Assembly (NCBI GenBank): GCA_011033025.1 | Contig: WFMF01000303.1 | Location: 152,735 to 216,734, forward strand | Direction: 5' to 3' | Length of the DNA stretch: 64,000 nucleotides | DNA from: Beroe forskalii | Taxonomy: Eukaryota > Ctenophora > Nuda > Beroida > Beroidae | Shown here: positions 33,846 through 43,834 of the stretch, piece after piece | Numbering within the stretch: the stretch's first letter is position 1 | How the letters are laid out: each line of letters begins with the position of its first letter | Program-made: the position numbers and the translations under genes | The notes under the pieces: generated by a model | The model's database searches: none | Seen by the model: the letters and a program-made list of their open reading frames with translations, nothing else | What the model was told of the DNA's origin: nothing

Positions 33846-34036
33846 ATGCTATGATTAAAATTCGCTGCAACTAACATAATATCATGGTTACTTGTTTTGA
33901 AATTTCTATGCTTACTCCGTTTCCCTCCAAATACCATTACAATGATTTTAAGTTAATCATTATAAAGGTACTATTATGATGCGAATAACTCCGGTAAATG
34001 ACAAATTGACTGATACACCGTATAGTTAGGATAGGT

Positions 34037-35113
34037 ATGCCACCAAGATTACATCCTAAAATAAGAGATGAACGTAAAGCTACTGCCAACAAATTCGTTT
34101 ATGAAGTTAAACGAATTAACGGTCTTGGAGGCAAAGGCCCTTCTTATGAAACATTGTGTCTTATGTTGAATTGTCAGTTAAGTCCTCTAGAAGGTTCTAT
34201 TTCCAAGGATATGTGTAAAAAAGTTTTTAAAAAAGGAAATAACAATGCTGTTGCCTCGTCTCTTATGTACAAAGCTATGACCAGTGCTTTGGAAAACCCT
34301 AGAAAAAACCTTATTTTGTTCAATGCGAAGAACGCTGCATGTTCAAATAAATTACTTAAAAGTAAGTATTGCAGAACCCCTGCTGAAAAGAATCAGAAAA
34401 ACAAAGACAAATCTGATCCGATTTTAGAGTTAGATAAACCAAAATCTGATGAAACAGTCATGGAAGATGGAAAAAAGGTTGAGAAATGTGTTCATGAAGT
34501 CAAATTATCATGTGATGAAAAAGAACCTGATTGTGGTTTTTATAACCGTGATGTTGAAATAATCTCCAAATTACACACGGACAACATGGATAATTATAAT
34601 AATAATAGCCTCAGATGCCCATCGGAAATGATGATCAGTAACTTGTGTCTTAAAATGGGTATCAAAATGGTCAAGTATGTTCTTAATGAAGATGTAAGCC
34701 TGCCCCTCAGGGTTTTTGAAGTGAAGGGTTACGGCAATTGCCTTTTCAACTCTTTTGCATATATTTTGACAGGGGAACAAAAGCAAAGTCATATGATTAG
34801 AAAAGCAATTGTGAACCATATGAAGACGGAGCATATGTCAAGTCTAATATCGCCACATCTGCCTTCAAAATGTTCCTCTGTAGATATGTACCTATCCACC
34901 TCCCGCATGGCACGGGGAGGTGTGTGGGGCACTGACCTAGAGATTTGGACATTCTGCGACCTCACCAATCTCTCAGTACAGGTCTATATGGACTCCCTTG
35001 GATCAAAGCCACAAAATTTTCACCCTGGATTTGAAATAAATTGTCCCAGTGGGGGAAACGAGGCAATAAAACTGATAAACTTAAAAAATGGTCACTATAA
35101 TTCAGTTCTATAA
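34037..35113 (+). CDS. OTU-domain cysteine protease-like protein
   Basis: A 358-codon single-exon ORF. Residues about 225-358 form an OTU (ovarian tumour) fold: the nucleophile motif GNCLFNSF with C235, a WGTDLEIW helix (297-304), and the C-terminal NGHYNSVL with H353. OTU proteins cleave ubiquitin from substrates. The residue three before the Cys is usually Asp (DGNC), but here it is Tyr (Y232 in GYGNC), so activity is doubtful or uses another acid. The N-terminal 220 residues are lysine-rich and unlike known domains. It sits directly after a transposon end and 650 bp before a hAT transposase remnant, in the same orientation, so it may be an element-borne gene and not a host one. OTU domains are known in both settings. 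Confidence 0.82.
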   Translation: MPPRLHPKIRDERKATANKFVYEVKRINGLGGKGPSYETLCLMLNCQLSPLEGSISKDMCKKVFKKGNNNAVASSLMYKAMTSALENPRKNLILFNAKNAACSNKLLKSKYCRTPAEKNQKNKDKSDPILELDKPKSDETVMEDGKKVEKCVHEVKLSCDEKEPDCGFYNRDVEIISKLHTDNMDNYNNNSLRCPSEMMISNLCLKMGIKMVKYVLNEDVSLPLRVFEVKGYGNCLFNSFAYILTGEQKQSHMIRKAIVNHMKTEHMSSLISPHLPSKCSSVDMYLSTSRMARGGVWGTDLEIWTFCDLTNLSVQVYMDSLGSKPQNFHPGFEINCPSGGNEAIKLINLKNGHYNSVL

Positions 35114-35769
35114 ATGTAGTGAAATCATAATTTATGAGCTTAATAATATGAGTTAATGTAACTTCTGTATCAAAGCATCAGTGTTAACTGGGAATGAGTT
35201 AACATGGTGCTTTAGCAGTATCGGCGCCATAACCCATTACCTATAGCAATGCAGAGGTTTTAGATATATATCGTATTATCGTAGTTATTCAATTGACTTC
35301 AAATTGGACTTCAAATTTCAACCCATTTTTATCATGTAACAGGTACCTACATTAATTTCTCTTATTCAAATTCTTGTTTCACTTTAAATTCAGCATGATG
35401 TGCTCGTAATGTTCATATGACATGTGTTATCAATATAATATTACCTATTATGTATGGATTCGAATGAATATTTGATCATACATGGTTCAATCATTTTATT
35501 CATCATGATACTTTCAGGACATTGCTATTGCGACGAATGTGATTATACAGCCAAGATTTAGATCAATTCATAAATCATAATTGGAATTCTGATTCACTAT
35601 GTTTTAATTATGAAGTTAAGATTTAGGAGCTTACGAGTTACCTATTGCATCTCCGCTAAGTTAGTGCTGTTATGCCTTTCATCAGCAACTACATTATTCT
35701 ATAGGTAATATGAATCAAATGCTGGACCCTTAATCCAATTTTTGTACATTGCTCCCTAATTTCTAGCAA
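35114..35769. other. Spacer between OTU ORF and transposase remnant
   Basis: AT-rich, no exon recognised. If the OTU ORF and the transposase belong to one element this would be its inter-ORF region. Confidence 0.4.
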
Positions 35770-36600
35770 ATGCCTAAGATATATGCTGGTGGCAATTGTG
35801 TATATTCACAAGCTGTATCCAAAGACTATCCTTGGACAGCACCTGATATTACTGATAAAGGTGTAGCAATATGCACTATTTGTAACTCAAAGATCAATAT
35901 AACACGAGGTGTTAAGGCTAATCTCCTAAGACATGAAAAGACAGACAAGCATTTAAATGAAATGAAGAACCAAAAGGTTAATAAGCCAAAGACACTTTCA
36001 TCCTTCTCTCGAAGTCAGGTTTCTGTTGTTGACAAAGACTTTAAACAGGCTGTTATGAAAGCAGAGGCATGTGAGGTGATTGAAATGTGTGTAAATAGTT
36101 TCATTAAACAGTGAAAAATCAAGCCTGGGACTTAACTCTCTAAAGTTTCCTGATTCTAAAATTGCACAATCTCTCAAAATGGGCCGTACCAAGGCTACCT
36201 ATGTGTTGAATGGAATAGCCAAAGGCCTTCAGAATCTTTTTATTGAGGAACTAAAAAAACCGACCATGTATGGCCTTCATATCGATGAGAGCACTAAAGC
36301 CAACAAAGCTAAACTTGAATATTTTATCACCATGTTAAACTCTGATGGTGTGCGAGTTACGAAGTTTTTAGACTCAATAGAGATAACTTACGAGAAGGAT
36401 GAAGTCATTGAAGCTCTAAAATCCTCTGATTTGGATGAGCTGAAAGTTGTATTTGAGAAGACTATTGCATCAGCTTCAGATTTAGCTAGAGCAACCAAGA
36501 AAATAGTTGATGATTCAGGCTTGTACCCAGAAAGATTAATTTTTGTCATGACTGACAACTGTAATGTAACCACGCAACTTACCCAGACGAAAGTCTTAAA
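35770..36600 (+). pseudogene. hAT-type transposase remnant (BED/TTF-like finger plus start of catalytic domain)
   Basis: The first frame (35770-36114) has a zinc-finger module CTICNSKIN...LLRHEKTDKH, as in BED/TTF-finger hAT relatives. A second frame (36179-36679) continues with GLHIDESTKANKAKLEY, the first catalytic Asp region of hAT transposases (…DEST…), and MTDNCNV, the second acidic motif. A frameshift separates the two parts between about 36100 and 36179, and similarity fades near 36590 before the large C-terminal and dimerisation region, so about half the transposase is lost. The 3' break coincides with a tandem repeat that starts at about 36643. Confidence 0.75.
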
Positions 36601-36642
36601 ACTACGTTATTCTAACTTGGAATTACTAGAATTATATTTCTT

Positions 36643-37112
36643 AATTTCTACAAATCGTCCACGTGAACTCACGTGCTAAAATATAGCAACCAGATCTAAT
36701 TTTCATGCGCAAGTCGTATTTGAACTCATTTCAACGTAACCAAGTCGAAAATCCTGTGTGAAAATCAATTTTCTTCAAATCCCCTAATTTCTACAAATCG
36801 TCCGTGTGCATGCTCACGTGCTGAAATATAACAACCGATCTAATTTCACGTGCATTAGTCGCATTTAAACTTATTTCAACATAATCAAGTCGAAAATCCC
36901 GTGTAAACATCAATTTCTTTAAATCCTCTAATTTCTACAAAACGTCCGTGTGTACTCACGTTAACGAAGTATAGCACATGCATCTTATTTCATATTGCAT
37001 TAGTCGTATTGAACTCATTTCAACGTAATCAAGTCGAAAATCCCGTGTAAATATCAATTTCTTCAATCCCTAATTTCTGGAACCGTCCGCGTGAACTCAC
37101 GTGATTCACTAT
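36643..37112. repeat. 143-bp tandem repeat, 3.3 copies
   Basis: Units start aatttctacaaatcgtcc at 36643, 36786, 36930 and 37072 (last one partial). They share cacgtgctraaatata and caagtcgaaaatcc. Copies differ by about 10-15 %. It may be the terminal region of the hAT element or an independent satellite. Confidence 0.9.
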
Positions 37113-37940
37113 TTCATCGTATATTTCCACATTTAGTCACTGCGAGACATGAAGAAACCAATATTAGTTCACCATTGTATCACAGAATAGGGCAACAGTA
37201 CAATTTTTCGTCATAAACGCAATTTCAACCATTTTGCGGCTCAATTTTTAGAGGCGTCACATGACGACATTTTTCAACCGATCACCTTGAAACTATTTTT
37301 TATACAAGCAATCTCGAGGTCTAAAAGCAATATATCGACGTTAAACATTATCCGATGAAAACTCTCTGAGTTAGAAATGTTCAAAGTAGTGCAAAATAGC
37401 GTTTTATCGCAAAATACGCTATTTTAGTGGTTTTACGCGATTTTGATGACGTCATCACAGCACCCAAATAGGCTCAAACCAACTTCCCATATAGCCTATA
37501 AGACAATTCCGCCTTATTAAAACATACTTTGACCGGTCTCATCTCAAGATACGTTGTACATCTCACTCGTTTAAGTTTTGACCTATAATTTGGAAATCGA
37601 TTTTTCACCGTACCTTAGAAAATCGCGTATATCTCGATGAAAATCGAGATAGCCCGATGATCCGTATGATTTTCTGAAAGCTCTTTAAATTTCCAACTAA
37701 CGATTTTCAACATTTTGAGCTATCTCCATTCCTTCTTGGTGAAAAATGCGCACAAATATGACCCTAAAAAGAAATAAAATTTCGCTAAGTTGATGACGTC
37801 ATAGTGACGTGATAATGACGTCACCAGAACTTCTCTTATAGCCTATAACATTTTCCTATCTTAGATCAACAAAACCTGACCTCGATCATGGCTCTACCAT
37901 TTCCCGTTCTTGACATCTCGGCTTTCCAAGTTTGCTCCCA
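37113..37940. other. Gene-free spacer
   Basis: No exon recognised. Several TGACGTCA-like words (37446, 37794, 37816) and calm AT-rich text; possibly an old dispersed repeat. Confidence 0.4.
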
Positions 37941-37944
37941 TTAT

Positions 37945-38010
37945 CATGATATTATATATTATATATTATATATATTATATATTATATATTATATATTATT
38001 ATATATTATA
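37945..38010. repeat. (TATAT)n microsatellite
   Basis: About 65 bp of tat/ata text at the left border of the first segmental-duplication copy; a shorter tract (39312-39336) sits at the same place before the second copy. Confidence 0.9.
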
Positions 38011-38964
38011 TCACCCTGTGACACTCAAATCTCTAACTTATACCCCTGGCCAGTCTTTTTTATTACCGCGGGGGGTTACCGCCCTGGCCAGGGCGGGAAT
38101 TATGCTATCACCCTGTGACACTCAAATCTATAACTTATACCCCTGGCCAGTCTTTTTTATATTACCGCGGGGGGTTACCGCCCTGGCCAGGGCGGGAATA
38201 TTATTAATATTATACACCCTGTGACACTGAAATGTCTAACTTATACCCCTGGCCAGTTTTTTTTTATTCGGCGGGGGGTTACCTCCCTGGCCAGGGAGGG
38301 AATGGTTCGGTACTATGGTATTCGATGTGATCTATGCGCGTCGTAGAAAAATAAAACGCGAGCAATTTGCGCGTAAATGAGGAATGAAAACTCGGATAAA
38401 TGTTTTGGCGTGTTACGCAAACCTTGAAAAAATTTGTTTGCCCCACTGTGTCCCACTCTGTACTACTACAATGTACAACTGAATGTTACAGCCAGGGATT
38501 GAAAATTATGCAAATAAACCATCTATGTGAACGATCTCACCCTAACAGGTAACATTTAAAACATCATAATGATTTAGAACTACCCAATTGGCCAATAAAT
38601 CAATATGTCAATTTTCCCTCCCCCTCTGGCCTTTTCGTTTTACAAAAAGGCCAGAGGATTGGCATTGGACAAGATCAGAGAATGCGCGCAAAATTGTTGT
38701 ATACTACCTCTACTGCTGAGTGGTACGCCTTTGTCACATATCGATATAAAGATATACTTGACTCGGATATCCGACTGAATTTTTGAAGAAAAAAATGCCA
38801 GACCGACTCTGAGTTACATCTCACATAACACATATATAATGCGAATTTTCAAGTCAAAATCTTATCAAGCAGAGTGGCTTCAATTTCAATTTGGAAAGTT
38901 CCTACTAACATTCTGACAGAGTGGAAATATCTTAATCGATATTTCACCCGACCCTGCTTGGCTA
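38011..38964. repeat. Segmental duplication, copy A
   Basis: About 0.95 kb whose partner begins at 39337 (offset 1326). The first 300 bp hold three sub-units of about 97-105 bp (caccctgtgacact at 38013, 38110, 38215), each with a hairpin of CCCTGGCCAGGG. A hairpin CTCTGGCCTTTT/AAAAGGCCAGAG lies at about 38624-38656. No coding sequence. Confidence 0.9.
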
Positions 38965-39336
38965 GACCTAGCTGCTTCTGATTTCGGTATTTACGCTGCC
39001 TACATCAGGATTCTAGCTCTTTTCTTCAGGATTAAGCCATACAACAGTATTTCCTTCCACTCGGGTCTGACGACCCTCGTCCGGATTGAACGCCTTTATA
39101 GATTTGCAAGTGCTCCTTTATCAAAATTTCTTTTCAAGTTTTTTCTGCACTCATTTTTTCGGGATTGCTGTTTACCGCCTAGATTTGGTTTTATATTTGG
39201 GCTTCATTTGCTCCTTTAGAAAATTTTTGCGCGCGCCACTATACAGTAGTTTTAAAGGGGTGATATATCGATAATTATCACACCCGAATTATAATCACGG
39301 GAGGGTGATAATATATATTATATATTATATATTATA
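38965..39336. mobile_element. Repeat segment between the duplication copies
   Basis: Shares ccactcgggtctgacgaccc, tttatagattt and atatcgataattatcaca words with 40150-40467, so a related palindromic element (family G) is present in both places. Ends are unclear. Confidence 0.5.
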
Positions 39337-40562
39337 TCACCCTGTGACACTCAAATCTCTAACTTATACCCCTGGCCAGTCTTTTTTATTACCGCGGGGT
39401 TACCGCCCTGGCCAGGGCGGGAATTATGCTATCACCCTGTGACACTCAAATCTATAACTTATACCCCTGGCCAGTCTTTTTATATTACCGCGGGGGGTTA
39501 CCGCCCTGGCCAGGGGGGCAGGAATATTATTAATATTATACACCCTGTGACACTGAAAATGTCTAACTTATGCCCCTGGCCAGTTTTTTTATTCCGGGGG
39601 GTTACCCCTGTGGGAGGAAATGGTTCGGTACTATGGTATTCGATGTGATCTATGCGTCGTAGAAAATAAAACTTATGAGCAATTTGCGCGTAAATGAGGA
39701 ATGAAAACTCGGATAAATGTTTTGGCGTGTTACGCAAACCTTGAAAAAATTTGTTTGCCCCACTGTGTCCACTCTGTACTACTACAATGTACAACTGAAT
39801 GTTACAGCCAGGATTGAAAATTATGCAAATAAACCATCTATGTGAACGATCTCACCCTAACAGGTAACATTTAAAACATCATAATGATTTAGAACTACCA
39901 ATTGGCCAATAAATCAATATGTCAATTTTCCCTCCCCCTCTGGCCTTTTCGTTTTACAAAAAGGCCAGAGGATTGGCATTGGACAAGATCAGAGAATGCG
40001 CGCAAAATTGTTGTATACTACCTCTACTGCTGAGTGGTACGCCTTTGTCACATATCGATATAAAGATATACTTGACTCGGATATCCGACTGAATTTTTGA
40101 AGAAAAAAATGCCAGACCGACTCTGAGTTACATCTCACATAACACATATATCATGTACGATTAACAAACGAATGGGAGTGTTATATCGAAAATTATCACA
40201 CGAGGCGTCAGCCGAGTTTGACAATTTTCGATATCACACGATCCATGAGTTTGTTAATTGTATTATTACCCGACAAAACAGTACTCCCTACCACTCGGGT
40301 CTGACGACCCTCGTCTGAATTCAACGTTTTTATAGATTTTCGAGTGCTCCTTCATAAAATCAACAATTTATTTAACGATATTCTGCCACTGTTCAGTAGT
40401 CCTATAAAGGAGTGATATATCGATAATTATCACACTGGAGTTTGAGCCACGGGAGGGTAATAATGTGACTTTTCAAGTCAAAATCTTATCAAGCAGAGTG
40501 GCTTCAATTTCAATTTGGAAAGTTCCTACTAACATTCTGACAGAGTGGAAATATCTTAATCG
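39337..40562. repeat. Segmental duplication, copy B, with an insertion
   Basis: Near-identical to copy A to about 40150 and again from about 40469 to 40562. The 315 bp between are absent from copy A. Small deletions, for example within the ggccaggg hairpins, distinguish the copies. Confidence 0.9.
40153..40467. mobile_element. Insertion in duplication copy B (family G palindromic element)
   Basis: Its first 105 bp fold on themselves (aacaaacgaatgggagtg...; atatcgaaaattatcac with complement). It includes the cgaggcgtcagccgag motif, also seen in the MITE at 42081-42221. The remainder resembles 39050-39320. It was inserted after the segmental duplication, or lost from copy A. Confidence 0.6.
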
Positions 40563-40803
40563 ATCACACCGTAATCACTTCAGTGTATCCTAATGAGTTT
40601 CTGTGGGGTGTTCATGAAAACCCTAAGGCAGACGCCAGACGGCATGACGCTGGCCAAAACTTGGAAAATTACAGAGAAAATTTTGTGACTTTTCATGATC
40701 AATGAGCCAATGATCAATGATCATACGTGAAACCCTGAACTTTTGAGTTTTGCTTTGTGCACATGTCCTGCAGTACAATGTGATAAGGTAAGACAAATAT
40801 AAA
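40563..40803. other. Spacer up to the LINE 3' end
   Basis: Intronic or intergenic DNA. Includes one copy of the 13-bp direct repeat TACAATGTGATAA (40774-40786) that recurs at 41722-41734 beyond the LINE. Confidence 0.5.
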
Positions 40804-41727
40804 ATTACATTGACATAAACATTCGATATTAATCAAAAGCCAAAAGCAGAAATGGATGCTGAAGCTTTCAGGCAAATCAGCTGATTATGAAAAGGAAACA
40901 TCTCCTCTCAGCCCATCAGGGATAAGATTGAACGAAATATCGGAAATCGGCGATTCGCGCTCACGAGAGGACTTGCCCCGAGATCCTCTTACTGACATCA
41001 GTACACTCTTCAAAAGTGCAAATGACAGTTTTGTTCTCATTGTACTGATCACATCCCGGTATTCCTCATTAGTTTTCTGTGCTACAAGATCTGCAATCCT
41101 CTTGTGAAATGCCTGTGCCTGAGGAGCCATGCCTCCTGACGTACTGTACACGAGTGGTGTGAAGCTGCACTTCTCCACCTGTATGACTCGCTGCTCATAC
41201 TCCCTCTTCTTGATGTTCTCGTGTTGGGTGTATACTGACTTGATGTCCCGATCCTTGTAGGAGTCTGCATTGGGATGGAAGATCCTGACATCAAACATCG
41301 TCTTCTGGAAAGGTCCCCATAACCCTCGAGCAGAGATGTCGAGACGGGCCCTCTCCTCCACATTCCCTGGGATTGACTGAGAAGAGTCGATAGGGATCAG
41401 CTCAGGCTCGGTCTTAACGTCGTGACAGACTTCTCTAAGAAACGCAGCATTTGTGTCTCGAACTTTGTTGTGTCTGAAGATTAGGTAGCCACCATTTTTA
41501 CAAATAAGAGTGTGATCTACCGAATTCTTCTTCCCACACACACAAACTGCTGGAATGTTAGGAATCTGCCAACCGTACCTTAACCTGAGTGCATCCCTGA
41601 ACTCTTCTTTGTTCAGCACCCACCCGAGGGAACCGATAGGGAGAACAGTTAACCACGCCCCGGCACCCTTCTCTTGGGCTAAGGTGATGGACCTTTTCAA
41701 ACTGCCAACAGAAGAGTCTGATACAAT
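40804..41727 (-). mobile_element. LINE copy 2, 5'-truncated, inserted in UBXN4 intron 3
   Basis: About 924 bp, the 3' end of the same family as 23962-27200, at high identity. It is cut at its 5' end at about 41727, the usual result of incomplete target-primed reverse transcription. It keeps an open C-terminal reading frame (40885 to about 41728) with a CVCGKKN..H..C knuckle, RHNKVRD, and the FDVRIFHPNA...KKREYEQ block expected of a restriction-like endonuclease, then MRTKLSFALL near the end. A 13-bp direct repeat lies on both sides (40774-40786 and 41722-41734), the right one overlapping the element end by microhomology (tacaat). Orientation is that of UBXN4. Confidence 0.85.
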
Positions 41728-41840
41728 GTGATAATATTTACCTGTCACCTGCTAGCTCGGGGAGGGAAATGAAGCGCCGACAAACAGAAACAATGGGTGC
41801 AATTCTCGTTTTAACTGTAATTATCTGTAAGACTCGTACC

Positions 41841-42895
41841 TTGGATATGTCAGATAAGATTGACTCGATCTTGTCCTTATCTGCAATGACTGCTAGACAA
41901 ACTCCCCCTCCGTTGATGACGTACAGTGAAGGAACCACTAGGATGGGGTAGTAGACTGAGAACTGCTGGCAGGACGCCCTGTGGGGATGTACGCTTAGAG
42001 CAGGGCGGGGAATGCGCTAATAAGTACGCTTAGAGCATGGCGGGGAATGCACTTATATATACGCTAACTTAATGGCTCATAGTGATACTGTTGCAATAGT
42101 TGCACGAGGCGAAGCCGAGTGCCATTCAATGTAATAATCACTCAAGGCGAAGTAGAGTGTTGATTAGTACACTAATAGGCAAGAGGCGTCAGCCGAGTGC
42201 AATCAGTGCAACAGTATCACTTCTGTGGCGTCAGATAAGTGTATAGTACCAGCACCAGTTATACTCTTCAAATAATTGAACGGTAGCAATCTGGACGGGA
42301 GTGGTACTATGCAAATAAATGCACACCTACAAGTACCCTCACACCTACAAATATCAGAGTATCAGTTGTTACACGCCACTGCTTGGGGTATTTAGTAGGT
42401 ACGACAAGTTTGTAAATTAGGATTAATAAGGATATGGAAGAAAACTGAGTAGCATTGACATACCACTCACGATAATTGATGATTAATGCGAGATTGTGAA
42501 ATTATCGTAATGCAAAATTAGAAAAAGGGAAGCAAACTAACGTTCCGTAATCTAGCTGCAGTGAAGTGTAGTCTGAAAAGAGATGAGCCAGATGGGTTAT
42601 AGCGTCCAACATTACCTTACTACTATCTTTATCATCTGAAAAACACGACGTCACAAAACTGAACGTCCACTTTTTATAACCTCTTTGGGATTTGGGCAGT
42701 CCTTTAATAATGGAAAAATTGGACAAATAAAGAAATAATGGATCATACGTCTATAGTAAAATTAACGATACTAAATAAAAGTCTGGAAGGGTTTGTAATA
42801 ACTCATCACGTACCTTTTACGAAAACACAGAGAAATGAGTTGTTGTCTCTTACTCTCTGCACTGCTTCCTGTATAGACCCACTATACCAATCCAT
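41841..42895 (-). CDS. UBXN4: UBXN4 (erasin), first three coding exons
   Basis: Exons 42814-42895, 42542-42635 and 41841-41979 join in frame into 105 residues. They open MDWYSGSIQEAVQRVRDNNSFL.. and later read FSVYYPILVVPSLYVI (under a different residue set the human form is FSQIYPVVCVPSSFFI). This is the thioredoxin-like N-terminal domain of UBXN4, an ER-membrane UBX protein that recruits p97/VCP for ER-associated degradation. Splice sites: donors gtacgt, gttagt and gtacga; acceptors all cag. The coiled coil, UBX domain and membrane hairpin should follow to the left, but intron 3 contains the LINE and no later exon could be recognised in the window on this strand, so the gene appears only in part. 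Either intron 3 is very long, the remaining exons are diverged, or the assembly is misjoined. Confidence 0.85.
41991..42055. repeat. 33-bp dimer in UBXN4 intron 2
   Basis: Two tandem units of tacgcttagagca(t/g)ggcgggg plus aatgcgctaata; the reverse complement of the dimer in PLAC8 intron 2 at 8808-8872. Confidence 0.8.
42081..42221. mobile_element. MITE family H in UBXN4 intron 2
   Basis: A 141-bp element with ends AGTGATACTGTTGCA and TGCAACAGTATCACT and a middle of repeated gaggcgaagccgagtg / gaggcgtcagccgagtg words. Confidence 0.8.
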
Positions 42896-43611
42896 CCTCC
42901 TAAATCCTAGATGTTAAATTAGGGAAATTAAGTGGGTTATAATTTTATATCCAGCTCGTGATTATAGTAACGCCCACTCTACTACATATGATATAACGAT
43001 AAGACACGTCTATCGGACGCACAGTCAATTGGACACATTGTAACATGCGACCATTATAATTTTGCCAACAAAATAAGTGGTTGCTAATAATTGATGATTG
43101 GAAAATTGAAAAGAAGTAATGATAAATTGATAAATGCAGCAAAATTTTGCCCAGGTTTCCTCCTGTTACCTGGAGGGGCAGGGGAGTAAAATCCGTATAC
43201 CCATTGTGAACAGAGAAAACAATCACTTTATTGAAATACTTAAAAAGAAGCTGTTATCCAAGCAATGAATTTCACTTCAGCTTTTAAGAGGGTACCTTTT
43301 CTCTACCCTGGACAATGGACAATCTTTGTCAATTAATAATAATACTCATTGCTCATAACACAAATGCATCTATTAGCTTACCTAGTACAAGTATATCATA
43401 GGTTATACATGCAACGAATATAAGACTGACGAGTCAAAAAGGATCGCATGATTCTAAATATTATGATTCTAAAGTTTCGGTTTGTTAGAGATTACAGAAT
43501 GAGGGACGGGATTTTAGAAAATACACGTGATTACAAGTTAATAAAGGACCAATGCATCATCCTGCAATACAGTTCCGTCTTTGACTAGTCGATATATATT
43601 CTGTGTTGAGT
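42896..43611. other. Spacer between UBXN4 and RNF41
   Basis: This must hold the UBXN4 promoter on its left edge and the RNF41 3' UTR end on its right. No TATA box stands out, and no other exon is recognised. Confidence 0.4.
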
Positions 43612-43617
43612 TTTATT
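43612..43617 (-). promoter_or_regulatory. Candidate polyadenylation signal of RNF41
   Basis: AATAAA on the minus strand, 218 bases past the RNF41 stop. Confidence 0.45.
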
Positions 43618-43834
43618 TTGTTCAAGCCGATTCTTAAATCTTTTAATCCTTGTCAATTCGATTTCGAGTACGATTGCAGAAGGTAGGAACCATTTCTTGG
43701 TCATGTTCATAGAAAGTATGGTCCTAGTCGACAGTAGATACTGTTTTGTGTGAGCAAGTCGTTACCAACTCTAGTAACTCGTTGATACTCGACTCTTTAC
43801 TCCATAGTAACTAGTCGGTAACAACTGACACAGT

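Larger units (their letters stand above)
32783..34022. mobile_element. 1.24-kb element with about 150-bp terminal inverted repeats
   Basis: The left arm (32785 to about 32930) begins CGGTGTATCAGTC and contains ttagttgcagcgaatttt. The right arm (about 33855 to 34020) is its reverse complement with scattered changes, ending GACTGATACACCG. Both ends are flanked by TA (32783-32784 and 34021-34022), consistent with a TA target duplication as in Tc1/mariner-like elements. No transposase is seen inside; the interior holds the repeats at 33020-33440 and the palindrome at 33778-33845. The right end lies 14 bases before the ATG of the OTU gene. Confidence 0.7.
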
